Source: Fidelibacterota bacterium UBA6817
GTDB lineage: Bacteria > Fidelibacterota > Fidelibacteria > Fidelibacterales > Fidelibacteraceae
NCBI GenBank assembly: GCA_002452555.1
Contig: DKER01000124.1
Location: 21,183-31,586, forward strand
DNA: 10,404 nucleotides
Reading direction: 5' to 3'
In this document: in pieces, positions 1-7,868 of the stretch
Numbering within the stretch: position 1 is the stretch's first letter
Layout: every line of letters starts with the position of its first letter
The notes under the pieces: generated by a model
Databases searched by the model: none
The model's input: only the letters and a program-made list of their open reading frames with translations
What the model was told of the DNA's origin: nothing
Translations under genes and position numbers: made by a program

Positions 1-1
1 A

Positions 2-955
2 AGGGAACTGCTGAGAGCAAATCTTGACTGGGCCCAAAAAGCCTACAACGGTGAAGACAGTAACGGCAACGGTGTTCTAGATCCTTGGGAAGACCAGAAC
101 GGAAACGGTAAACTGGACCGTTATATATTGCCGGCCCCACCCCCGTCACCCAAGCTGCATGTCGAAGTCGAAGCAGGAAAAGCAATATTATACTGGAATA
201 ATATGCCGGAAGAATATGAAGATCCTGTCAGCCGTAAAAAAGATTTTGAAGGATACAGGATCTATGGCAGACGAAAAACAAGCGGTATTGATCATGAGTG
301 GACTCTGCTGGCTCAAATTGACAAGAAGAATGATATTGGTTTCAATACAGGTCTTGATATACTTCGCATTAAGGATGAATTTGGAACGCCTTCATTTGTG
401 GTTTTCAATTCCGATACTTTCTATTATAAATTTGAAAATACCGGAATTTTAAATGGCTGGCCCAATAAAAACGTATACGCCGTTACATCCTTTGATACAG
501 GGGATCCGGCTACGGGTCTTACATCGCTTGAATCAAGTCAGCTTGAAAACAGAACAGCCGTGGTTGCCGGTCAAACACCCGTTGATATTCAGGAAGAATG
601 GATTACCGGTGTTTATCCAAATCCCTATAACGCTCATGCAAAATGGGATGGATTTGGCGTCAGAGAGCGAATGATCTGGTTCTACGGCTTACCCGATCAA
701 TCTGTTATCCGAATTTTTACGCTTGCCGGTGAATTGATTAAAACAATTTCCCATGATGCATCAACATATGACGGTTCTGACAATGCAACCCTAAAACACT
801 TGTCCGGCAGAAATACTGTTTTCAGCGGCGGCGAACATGCCTGGGATCTTATAACAGATTACGATCAGGCTGTTGCAACCGGACTTTATCTATATTCAAT
901 CGAAGATATCCAATCCGGAAAAATGAAAACCGGCCGCTTTTTGATTATAAAATAA
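2..955 (+). CDS. Secreted multidomain protein with Fn3-like domain and long T9SS-type CTD (5' end missing)
   Basis: The reading frame is open from base 2 with no start, so this is the last 317 residues of a longer protein. The in-frame TTG at 128 lies inside the coding region, has no ribosome site and is not a credible start. Visible residues 19-39 hold two calcium-loop-like repeats (DSNGNGVLD and DQNGNGKLD). A proline-rich linker (PAPPPSP) follows. An Fn3-like domain at about 52-165 shows the signatures AILYWNN, DFEGYRIYGRR and VYAVTSFDTGD. The C-terminal domain at about 203-317 begins VYPNPYNAHAKWDGFG, continues IRIFTLAGELIKTI and ends ATGLYLYSIED then GRFLIIK. This pattern is typical of long CTDs on surface proteins of FCB-group bacteria, related to T9SS sorting domains. 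The inferred role is a secreted or surface-attached protein. The catalytic or binding part, if any, lies upstream of the window. The next gene starts 15 bases later. Confidence 0.85.
   Translation, partial: RELLRANLDWAQKAYNGEDSNGNGVLDPWEDQNGNGKLDRYILPAPPPSPKLHVEVEAGKAILYWNNMPEEYEDPVSRKKDFEGYRIYGRRKTSGIDHEWTLLAQIDKKNDIGFNTGLDILRIKDEFGTPSFVVFNSDTFYYKFENTGILNGWPNKNVYAVTSFDTGDPATGLTSLESSQLENRTAVVAGQTPVDIQEEWITGVYPNPYNAHAKWDGFGVRERMIWFYGLPDQSVIRIFTLAGELIKTISHDASTYDGSDNATLKHLSGRNTVFSGGEHAWDLITDYDQAVATGLYLYSIEDIQSGKMKTGRFLIIK
56..118 (+). repeat. Two tandem EF-hand/TSP3-like calcium-loop motifs
   Basis: The translated stretch contains two copies of the D-x-N-G-N-G-x-L-D pattern, 12 residues apart. 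The first (DSNGNGVLDPWE) has acidic or amide side chains at loop positions 1, 3, 5, 9 and 12, as in a calcium-binding EF-hand or dockerin loop. The second (DQNGNGKLD) lacks the glutamate at position 12. Calcium binding is inferred from the pattern. These repeats commonly stiffen linkers between domains in secreted proteins. Confidence 0.6.
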
Positions 956-957
956 AG

Positions 958-963
958 AAGGAG
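958..963 (+). promoter_or_regulatory. Ribosome binding site for the OB-fold repeat protein
   Basis: A strong Shine-Dalgarno sequence AAGGAG lies just after the TAA of the preceding gene, 7 bases before the ATG at 971. It supports that start and suggests the two genes share a transcript. Confidence 0.8.
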
Positions 964-970
964 AAATAAG

Positions 971-3619
971 ATGAGAAAAATGTTATTGACAGTATTGCTG
1001 ATTTTTATGGCTGTCTCAGCTTTTGCACAGGTTACAGCTATCAAAGATATTCAGTACACAACAGATCCGGGCGGCGATTCGCCCCTGAACGGTCAGACAG
1101 TTACTATTTCAGGTATAGTCACTGCCGAACCGTATGCATACGATAATAAATATTTCTTTGTGCAGGATAAAAATGAACCCTGGTCAGGAATTTGTGTATA
1201 CGCCGGCGCACCTGTTGACCTTCTCATATCAGAAGGAGACAGTGTGACGATAACCGGTACTGTTCAGGAAGCATACGGATTGACACGCCTTTCCAATCCT
1301 ACATCCATAGTTATTGAAGAAGAAGGTGTCTTTGGAATTAAACCGATAGTCGTTACGGCTAATATGATTAATACCGGTTCACCTTCAGCTGAGTCTTTTG
1401 AGAGTGTTCTGGTACGGGTTAAAAATGTAAATGTGGCAAATCCTGATGAAGGCTTTGGTGAATGGTCGGTATCCGATGAAACAGGAACGGTTATGATCGA
1501 CAACGGGGACTATTATTTCTGGCCTGAAGAATATGTTGATATCATTTCAATAACCGGTCCTCTCTATTATGATTACAGCAATTTTAAAATTGCGCCGCGT
1601 CTTGCCTATGACATTATTGAAGGCAAAAAAATTAATGAGACTAAAGTATATACACGCATCCAGAGAATTCAACAGGTCCGTTATTCTGATCTTGTTAAAG
1701 CACCAATTGATCACGTTTCAGATATTTCATACCTCTTAAGACCTGAAGGAAGCGATACGTTATTGACAATCAAAGGTGTTGTTACCATGCGGACTGGATT
1801 GAGTTATGCCGGCCGCGGTATAAAATTTCTCTTATCCGATCTCAATGGCGGCCCCTGGAGCGGAATTTTATCCTATAATGCTGATTCAACAATTTATCCC
1901 GTTTTATTTGAAGGGGATATTATTGAAATGACGGGATACGTTTATGAGTACACAACCGATTTTTCAAATATGACTGAATTCTTCCTGGTTGGGGATATTG
2001 AGATTCTTGAATTTGATCATCCACTGCCGGAACCGCCGGTTGTAAAAACAGGAGATTTGCGATGGCCGACTACAGCCGAGCAGTGGGGAACTGTTTTTGT
2101 CAGAGTTGAAAATGCCGTTGTTACAAAAAATGTCCTTCAATATGAGATTATGGAGATTGATGACGGCACCGGCGGTCTCCTGGTTGATGATGATTCTGAC
2201 AGTATGCGGGCATTTATTCCCCCGCCGATCGGAACGAATATTGAAAGCATTGAGGGATGGATTTACCATCATTATGGATACTATACCGATTCAACCACAT
2301 ACAAAATCGAGCCTCTGTTTGAACGGGATGTGGTAATTGGTGAAGGTCCGCCCTTGCTGACAGACCACGTCAGAACTCCGATGATACCAAAATCATCTGA
2401 AGGCGCCACTGTTTCAGTTCGGGCAGTTACGCCTCGCAATATTGCAGAAGCAACAGTGTTTTATCGTGTAGATAAAGCTGCCACATATAATGAACTGCCT
2501 ATGACAGAAGGGGATAATAAAGTCTTCAGTGTTGAAATACCTCCTCTTGCTGAAAAATCTTTTGTTGATTACTATTTCTATGTAAAAGATGAATTTGAAG
2601 GTGAAACCATCTTTCCGTCTGAATATAAAACTGAAAACTTTTCATACGTCGTTTTAAACGATAATCCGGTTATCAGGGATATTCAGTACACTCACTGGGC
2701 AAACGGTCTTTCTCCACTTCGTGATGCACCCGTAACGGTTTCGGGGTATATTACTGCAGGTATTGATTTTGTAATAAATTTTACAAACAGCGGCGTAACT
2801 GCATTACCCATGGCAGACGAATCAGGTCCGTGGAACGGTATTTTTATTCTGGGGACCCCAGAACAATTAACGGGTCTGTCTTACGGACAGGAAGTTACTG
2901 TAACCGGAATAGTCGAAGAAAACTATGATAATTACTGGAGATGGCAGGGTAACACGTATATTGTTGCCGATACTATAATCATCGGTGAAATCTCACAGCC
3001 GCCGGCAGCATCCCGAGTATCAATTGCGACTATCGCTGAAAACCATGAAGCATATGAAGGGGTTGAAATCAATTTGTCCGGCATGCTTTTGGTCCAATCT
3101 GTAAATCAGTACGATATAACCGTCACAGACAGCGAAGGTGGCGGAAGCATCCTCTTGGATGATGACTGTGTAGCATCCAACGTGTTTAATGTGGTCAGCA
3201 ATAATTATGCAACCATAGGAACTGACACTGTCAGAGTCGGACACGAATTGTTTATCGTTAACGGTGTTTACATGTACAGTTATAATACATTTAAAATTGA
3301 AGTCAGAGATGCAACCGATCTGGGTGGGGTTTCCTCAGTCGAACCGGTTATTCCTTCTACCTATGCCCTGCATCAGAATTATCCGAATCCTTTCAACCCG
3401 TCTACGACTATTTCATTTGACCTGCCGGACCATGAATCGGTTACGATCAATGTCTTCAATATTAAAGGTCAGCTTGTTCAAACACTGGTGAATAATGTTT
3501 ATTCACCCGGACATCATTCTGTTACATGGTATCCGGCTCAGCTGAGCAGCGGCATTTATCTGTATCAAATCCAAATCGGTGATTTCAAAGCCGTAAGAAA
3601 AATGACATACCTAAAATAA
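971..3619 (+). CDS. Secreted protein with three YhcR-like OB-fold modules and T9SS type A sorting domain
   Basis: 882 residues. A Sec signal peptide (MRKMLLTVLLIFMAVSAFAQ) probably ends at AFA-Q. Three copies of a module of about 200-220 residues follow at roughly 22-217, 245-457 and 565-785. Each opens with an IxDIxY strand and a TISGIVTA-like strand, then a PWSGI-type turn and a GDxVxITGxVxE strand, the pattern of OB-fold domains like those in YhcR-type nucleases. Each has a second half with a VRVKN-type strand, a TGGLLVDDD-type turn and a YKIEP-type end. An Ig-like linker sits at about 462-562. The C-terminus (about 800-882) is a canonical T9SS type A sorting domain: YPNPFNPSTTISF, then VFNIKGQLVQTL, then SSGIYLYQI. 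I see no endonuclease/exonuclease/phosphatase or other catalytic domain, so a binding or structural role is inferred. The protein should be exported through the Sec pathway and T9SS to the cell surface or medium. Confidence 0.88.
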   Translation: MRKMLLTVLLIFMAVSAFAQVTAIKDIQYTTDPGGDSPLNGQTVTISGIVTAEPYAYDNKYFFVQDKNEPWSGICVYAGAPVDLLISEGDSVTITGTVQEAYGLTRLSNPTSIVIEEEGVFGIKPIVVTANMINTGSPSAESFESVLVRVKNVNVANPDEGFGEWSVSDETGTVMIDNGDYYFWPEEYVDIISITGPLYYDYSNFKIAPRLAYDIIEGKKINETKVYTRIQRIQQVRYSDLVKAPIDHVSDISYLLRPEGSDTLLTIKGVVTMRTGLSYAGRGIKFLLSDLNGGPWSGILSYNADSTIYPVLFEGDIIEMTGYVYEYTTDFSNMTEFFLVGDIEILEFDHPLPEPPVVKTGDLRWPTTAEQWGTVFVRVENAVVTKNVLQYEIMEIDDGTGGLLVDDDSDSMRAFIPPPIGTNIESIEGWIYHHYGYYTDSTTYKIEPLFERDVVIGEGPPLLTDHVRTPMIPKSSEGATVSVRAVTPRNIAEATVFYRVDKAATYNELPMTEGDNKVFSVEIPPLAEKSFVDYYFYVKDEFEGETIFPSEYKTENFSYVVLNDNPVIRDIQYTHWANGLSPLRDAPVTVSGYITAGIDFVINFTNSGVTALPMADESGPWNGIFILGTPEQLTGLSYGQEVTVTGIVEENYDNYWRWQGNTYIVADTIIIGEISQPPAASRVSIATIAENHEAYEGVEINLSGMLLVQSVNQYDITVTDSEGGGSILLDDDCVASNVFNVVSNNYATIGTDTVRVGHELFIVNGVYMYSYNTFKIEVRDATDLGGVSSVEPVIPSTYALHQNYPNPFNPSTTISFDLPDHESVTINVFNIKGQLVQTLVNNVYSPGHHSVTWYPAQLSSGIYLYQIQIGDFKAVRKMTYLK
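1034..3325 (+). repeat. Threefold protein-level repeat of a double OB-fold-like module
   Basis: The modules lie at about 1034-1621, 1703-2341 and 2663-3325. Matching segments are IKDIQYT / VSDISYL / IRDIQYT at module starts; EPWSGICVY / GPWSGILSY / GPWNGIFIL; SEGDSVTITGTVQE / FEGDIIEMTGYVYE / SYGQEVTVTGIVEE; and FKIAPRLAYD / YKIEPLFERD / FKIEVRDATD at the ends. Modules 1 and 3 look closest to each other at their starts. A non-repeat Ig-like segment (about 2354-2656) separates copies 2 and 3. The similarity is clear in protein but not in DNA, so the duplication is old. Confidence 0.75.
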
Positions 3620-3631
3620 CAGTTTTCATGG

Positions 3632-3655
3632 GGGGAGGTTTATCCTCCCCTTTTT
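3632..3655 (+). terminator. Intrinsic (rho-independent) terminator hairpin
   Basis: A perfect 7-bp stem, GGGGAGG at 3632-3638 and CCTCCCC at 3644-3650, closes a TTTAT loop. TTTTT follows at 3651-3655. Two more G bases upstream (3630-3631) can wobble-pair with the T tract. It lies 12 bases after the stop of the OB-fold protein and fits termination in the + direction. There is no T tract for the opposite strand. Confidence 0.88.
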
Positions 3656-3662
3656 GAGAGGG
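3656..3662 (+). promoter_or_regulatory. Ribosome binding site directly behind the terminator
   Basis: A purine-rich GAGAGGG lies 4 bases before the ATG at 3667 and directly abuts the terminator T tract. No promoter can fit between them. Transcripts for the downstream gene must therefore read through the hairpin or start upstream of it. Confidence 0.6.
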
Positions 3663-3666
3663 TTGA

Positions 3667-5169
3667 ATGAAAAATAAAGTGCTTTTGTTACCGGTAATTC
3701 TGAGCGTCGTGCTTTTATGGAATTGTGAAAATCCATTTATCAATGATTTGCCGGAAGCAAAAGTCATTAATTATCCACCTGAAACACACGTTTCGTTTAT
3801 ATACCACCCTGATACCGTTTTAACTGAGGGGGATTACTGGATTAATAATGGTGACACAATTTTCCTTGAAGATGATGAAATCATTGTTTTGGGTTTGGAT
3901 ACGACAATCAGCGTCAAAGAAGTTTTCTGGTGGGGCGATGATCCGGACGGTGAAGTTGTCGGATATTATTACAAGTGGAGCTACATGAATGAACCGGTTT
4001 TTACCACACTGGAATCGGATATATTTTACCTGCCTCTGCGATCGAAATTCGACATATACAGTTTTCAGGTTTGGGCAATGGACAATGACAGTCTTGTGGA
4101 TCCCACTCCGGCTGTCATCAGTTTCCCTGTGTACAACTCTCCGCCGGAAATTGAGTGGAAATATAATTCTCTTCCCACAGTTGCTTCCTCTCCTGATGTC
4201 ATTCACCAATCTTTTACACATCATTCTTTTTTCTGGGATGTATCTGATCTGGACGGATTTGAAACAGTAACGGATATTTTCTGGACTTTGGACGATACCA
4301 GTTCCTGGAACAGACTGGATGGAACTCAGCGTTCAATTTTCCTGTCAGACCTCTCCCCCGGTTCTCACAGGATCTTTATTCAGGCCCGGGATATTGCCGG
4401 TGCCAAATCCAATATAATCTCTTTTCCCGATCCGGAAGATCGAAATCATCCGAATGGCTGGAATGTCAATAAACCAATGGGAGACTATCTGATAGTTAAT
4501 GATTTTGCCGGCGACCAGCTCAATTATCAACATCAGAATTTCTACAAAGACATTTTAAACAATCTTATCAGTGAGAATAATTACTCCGTATGGGAAATCG
4601 GATCAGGTGATAATAATCCTCATAATGCCATTCCCTACAGCACTCAGGATATAGAATACAATTTAAGCTATTTTAAAAATGTGTTTTGGTATACCTTTCG
4701 CGGCGAGAACTCTATCAATCAGTCTGCTCTGGCTTTAACACGATTTGTAGCGGATGGCGGAATACTGTTTATGAATAACGCCATGAAGGGAGGCACATTA
4801 GCCGATACCACATGGAGTTTTACAAGTATTGACACGATGTATTTCTTTAGTAAAACGGGACGAATACTGCCGGGAACAGAAATCGATGCTTTCTGGGATG
4901 ATCCGGTTCTTGATTCCACCCTTGCCCTATCATTAGGAACAACCCTGGCTGACAGATTATGGGCGATAGAACCGGGGCCAAAGGCTGCAATCCGTTATCG
5001 ATTCAAGGATGCAGGCCCAAGCGGCACTTCCTATAACGGTGCTCCGGGTATTATGACGGAAACACCAATCAACAACGGCATATGTTACTATATGACCGTT
5101 CCCTTGTATTATTGCAACGGGAAAGAAAACGTTGAAGAACTTTTTAAACACATTTTCAGATTGAAATAA
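3667..5169 (+). CDS. Probable lipoprotein with two Ig/PKD-like domains and a GATase1-like C-terminal region
   Basis: 500 residues. The N-terminus has a lysine-containing start, a hydrophobic core and Cys20 in LLWNC. This is an imperfect lipobox (Trp at -2, Asn at -1), so lipidation is likely but not certain. Two beta-sandwich domains follow at about 38-156 and 157-255. Each has a W-x-D-DxDG-type turn (WWGDDPDGEVVGYYYKW; WDVSDLDGFETVTDIFW), as in PKD/Ig-like domains of secreted proteins. Residues about 270-500 look like an alpha/beta fold of the GATase1-like class: a DYLIVNDFAGD strand, FKNVFWYTFRGEN, LTRFVADGGILFMNNA, and ICYYMTVPLYYCNG before a final helix. I see no catalytic triad that I would trust. 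Its stop codon overlaps the start of the TonB-dependent receptor, so the two are probably made together. By position it may be a partner lipoprotein of that receptor. The exact family is not recognised. Confidence 0.78.
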   Translation: MKNKVLLLPVILSVVLLWNCENPFINDLPEAKVINYPPETHVSFIYHPDTVLTEGDYWINNGDTIFLEDDEIIVLGLDTTISVKEVFWWGDDPDGEVVGYYYKWSYMNEPVFTTLESDIFYLPLRSKFDIYSFQVWAMDNDSLVDPTPAVISFPVYNSPPEIEWKYNSLPTVASSPDVIHQSFTHHSFFWDVSDLDGFETVTDIFWTLDDTSSWNRLDGTQRSIFLSDLSPGSHRIFIQARDIAGAKSNIISFPDPEDRNHPNGWNVNKPMGDYLIVNDFAGDQLNYQHQNFYKDILNNLISENNYSVWEIGSGDNNPHNAIPYSTQDIEYNLSYFKNVFWYTFRGENSINQSALALTRFVADGGILFMNNAMKGGTLADTTWSFTSIDTMYFFSKTGRILPGTEIDAFWDDPVLDSTLALSLGTTLADRLWAIEPGPKAAIRYRFKDAGPSGTSYNGAPGIMTETPINNGICYYMTVPLYYCNGKENVEELFKHIFRLK

Positions 5170-7868
5170 TGAAAAAAAACCTTTTAAAACAATTTTTTCT
5201 CGTTCTGTTTATGACAGTATCATTATACTCGGCCACAATACGAGGAACAGTCCAGGATGCCAAAACAGGAGAACCTCTGCCCGGTGCCAATATCATTTTA
5301 AAAGGCACTTACTATGGTGCAGCATCCGACATGGACGGAGCCTATACAATTCCAAATATTTCACAGGGAAGTTATGATCTGGAAGTGTCCATGATCGGTT
5401 ATACGGTTCAGTTACACAGCGGCATTATGTTGGAAAAAAATGAAACAAAACGTCTGGATCTTAAACTTCAATCCACAGTTTTGGCTTTGGGACAGGAAGT
5501 TATGGTGATAGGCGAAAGGCCGATTATTGATGCGGACAATACGGGATCCTCAGCCAGTTTCCGGGCATCGGATCTGGAGAACAAAATTGTCGAAAGTGTG
5601 TCAGATATTATATCACAGCAGGCCGGTGTTTCAAAAAGCGGTGACAATGAAATCCATATCCGAGGCGGACGGGTTGATGAAGGTCAGTTTATTGTTGACG
5701 GTTTATCAATTAAAGATCCCTTAACCGGCGCCACAAACAGTCTTTATGTAAATCCCAATGCCATTAAGGAGCTTGAATTCATATCAGGCGGGTTCAATGC
5801 AGAATACGGTCAGGCTATGTCCGGAATAATTGATGTCAAACTTAAAGAGGGCTCCCGATCTTTTGAAGGTTCCGTTCGATATAAAACCGATAAAATAAAT
5901 CCTGATAATTTTAATACCGATAATATTGAGTTTACGCTGGGAGGTCCGCTTTTTTCAGAAAATCTGATAATATTGCCCGGTACCATGTCCTTTTTTATCA
6001 GCGGGTATTTGTATATGACGGATACATATCTTCCCGGAGCAGGTCCCCTGTATCCTTACAGAAAGTGGACCGAGTTATTTGTTTCCCGCCAGGTAAACAA
6101 TTTCAGCAGCATGGCAAAGATAAACTGGCAGATTACCCCAAAAAATAAATTTGCCGTTTCGTATAATCACAGTGCAAATGTAAGCAGAGACTATAGCTAC
6201 ACGTATAAAGAGATTTTAAATAATTATCCTACAACCACCCGTGAATCTCAGGTTGTAAATATTATGTGGACCCATACGCTGAATTCAAAACTTTTCTATA
6301 ATATGAACCTGGGATACTTTTACACCGGTAAACATGAAGCTGTACAAAATAAACACTGGACTGAATATGAAGAAATGCTGGATCTTGATCCAACAACCTA
6401 TACCCCGCTGGATCCATTCGGTACTCTGCGGGTTTACAGCGGTGATGAATTTTGGGATCACGGCGATGCCCCCAACTGGTATGATTATTACAGCAAAAAC
6501 ATTTCATTTGAAACAGATATAACATGGCAGCCCAGCACACGTCATACAGTTAAGTCCGGGTTTAGCCATAGAAATACATTTATGCAGGTTATTGATATTT
6601 ACAAACCCTGGGCAGGTTCAAGCGGTTTCGGCGAATCATACGATTATTACGATGTAAGGCCTTCTGACGGTTCAGTCTATATTCAGGACAAAATTACATT
6701 TGAAGGTATGATAGCAAACATCGGTCTTCGATATGATTACTGGATAATCAGCGAATATGTTGAAGATGTGGTAAATAACCCGGATATATTAACCATTACT
6801 CCTGAAGGGAAAGCTCTTTTTCAAAAAGAAACGTTCAACTTGTTCGGACGGCGTGCAAAAGGGCATCTGAGTCCCCGCATCGGGATCAGTCATCCCGTTA
6901 CGGACAGCGATGTGCTCTATTTCAATTATGGTCATTTCAGCCAATTGCCCACATATAATTATGTCTATGCCAATCTTACAAGCCGCTCTGAGAACCCTTA
7001 TTCGCTTATCGGAAATCCCAACTTGAGTCCCAAAACCACGGTTGCTTATGAAATAGGGATCAAACACAAGTTTTCCAGCTCGACTGCCATTGAATTAAAA
7101 GCATATTATAAAGATATGTTTGATTATGAAACATCCCAGCGGATCACAAGTTTTAATCCGCTTGTGGGCAATTACAGCATGTTAATTTATATCAATGCAG
7201 ATTACGCCCGTTCCCGCGGAATTGAGATTATTTTCAGAAGATTATACGGCCGGTATTTTTCCGGTGATGCATCGTTTTCCTATTCAATAAGCACAGGGAA
7301 AGCATCCAGACCGGACGACAACCTCCTGATTGAAGCCGGAATGCTTTCACAAAAACCGCTCTCTGAAAATTACCTGTCCTGGGATCAGCCTTTCAGACTC
7401 ACAGGAAATCTTCGTTTTAATATGAGCGAAGATACACCTCCCCGTCTATTCGGTCTGAGAATTCCCAATAACTGGAAATTAAATATCCACTTTGATGCCC
7501 AATCCGGATCCCGCTATACACAGAGTGTGGCAACCGATACGGTTATGATGGATGACGGTACATGGGTGTTTCTTGGAACAAGCATGTCTGATAATCCTTA
7601 CGGTGCAATTGCTGATCCTTATATCACGATCGATATGAAGTTTACAAAGGATTTCAGATATAAATCTTTACGATACGGTTTCTATATTGACGCTGAAAAT
7701 GTGTTTAATCACAGAATTCCCCGGCGAATAAATCCGTTTACCGGAAAGGCATATGATCCGGGCGAAATTATTCCCTATACCTATTATGCCGGCAGAAATC
7801 CGAATTATGATCCGGCGCGGTACTATGCGCCAAGGCAGATTACATTGGGACTGTTTCTAAACTTTTAG
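5169..7868 (+). CDS. TonB-dependent outer-membrane receptor with N-terminal carboxypeptidase-D-like domain
   Basis: 899 residues. A signal peptide (about 1-21) precedes a CarboxypepD_reg-like domain at about 22-103 (IRGTVQDAKTGEPLPGANI, then DMDGAYTIPNI). Next comes a TonB-box-like stretch around 108-118 (GQEVMVIGERP). The plug domain, at about 120-230, has ISQQAGVSKSGDNEIHIRGG, IVDGLSIKDP, and GGFNAEYGQAMSGIIDVKL. The rest is a 22-strand-type beta-barrel with alternating aromatic residues, ending in QITLGLFLNF with the terminal Phe needed for BAM insertion. The family takes up ligands, or in some cases moves proteins, across the outer membrane using TonB-ExbBD energy. It is complete but shorter than most SusC proteins, and no SusD gene is adjacent. 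The start ATG overlaps the previous stop (TAATG) and has no clear Shine-Dalgarno site, which implies translational coupling. The ligand is unknown. Confidence 0.93.
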   Translation: MKKNLLKQFFLVLFMTVSLYSATIRGTVQDAKTGEPLPGANIILKGTYYGAASDMDGAYTIPNISQGSYDLEVSMIGYTVQLHSGIMLEKNETKRLDLKLQSTVLALGQEVMVIGERPIIDADNTGSSASFRASDLENKIVESVSDIISQQAGVSKSGDNEIHIRGGRVDEGQFIVDGLSIKDPLTGATNSLYVNPNAIKELEFISGGFNAEYGQAMSGIIDVKLKEGSRSFEGSVRYKTDKINPDNFNTDNIEFTLGGPLFSENLIILPGTMSFFISGYLYMTDTYLPGAGPLYPYRKWTELFVSRQVNNFSSMAKINWQITPKNKFAVSYNHSANVSRDYSYTYKEILNNYPTTTRESQVVNIMWTHTLNSKLFYNMNLGYFYTGKHEAVQNKHWTEYEEMLDLDPTTYTPLDPFGTLRVYSGDEFWDHGDAPNWYDYYSKNISFETDITWQPSTRHTVKSGFSHRNTFMQVIDIYKPWAGSSGFGESYDYYDVRPSDGSVYIQDKITFEGMIANIGLRYDYWIISEYVEDVVNNPDILTITPEGKALFQKETFNLFGRRAKGHLSPRIGISHPVTDSDVLYFNYGHFSQLPTYNYVYANLTSRSENPYSLIGNPNLSPKTTVAYEIGIKHKFSSSTAIELKAYYKDMFDYETSQRITSFNPLVGNYSMLIYINADYARSRGIEIIFRRLYGRYFSGDASFSYSISTGKASRPDDNLLIEAGMLSQKPLSENYLSWDQPFRLTGNLRFNMSEDTPPRLFGLRIPNNWKLNIHFDAQSGSRYTQSVATDTVMMDDGTWVFLGTSMSDNPYGAIADPYITIDMKFTKDFRYKSLRYGFYIDAENVFNHRIPRRINPFTGKAYDPGEIIPYTYYAGRNPNYDPARYYAPRQITLGLFLNF

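Noticed and set aside
128..130. TTG as start codon of the first gene
   Set aside because: The same frame stays open to base 2 and encodes clear calcium-loop motifs upstream. There is no ribosome site before 128.
2097..2336. Overlapping + strand frame of 79 codons in the OB-fold gene
   Set aside because: No ribosome site and no protein signature. The main frame carries the OB-module pattern throughout.
971..3619. Extracellular nuclease assignment for the OB-fold protein
   Set aside because: Only the OB-fold-like modules are present. The conserved blocks of an endonuclease/exonuclease/phosphatase or SNase domain are not visible, so a nuclease name is not justified.
3820..4224. Minus-strand open frame of 134 codons
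   Set aside because: It lies wholly inside the lipoprotein gene on the other strand, has no ribosome site, and its translation shows no domain pattern. The + strand protein shows clear domains here.
6262..6540. Minus-strand open frame of 92 codons inside the receptor gene
   Set aside because: It is a shadow of the beta-barrel coding sequence, with cysteine- and histidine-rich composition typical of antisense translation and no start signal.
5169..7868. Naming the receptor SusC
   Set aside because: It is shorter than usual SusC proteins, has no SusD neighbour and no polysaccharide-use enzymes nearby. Only TonB-dependent receptor is supported.
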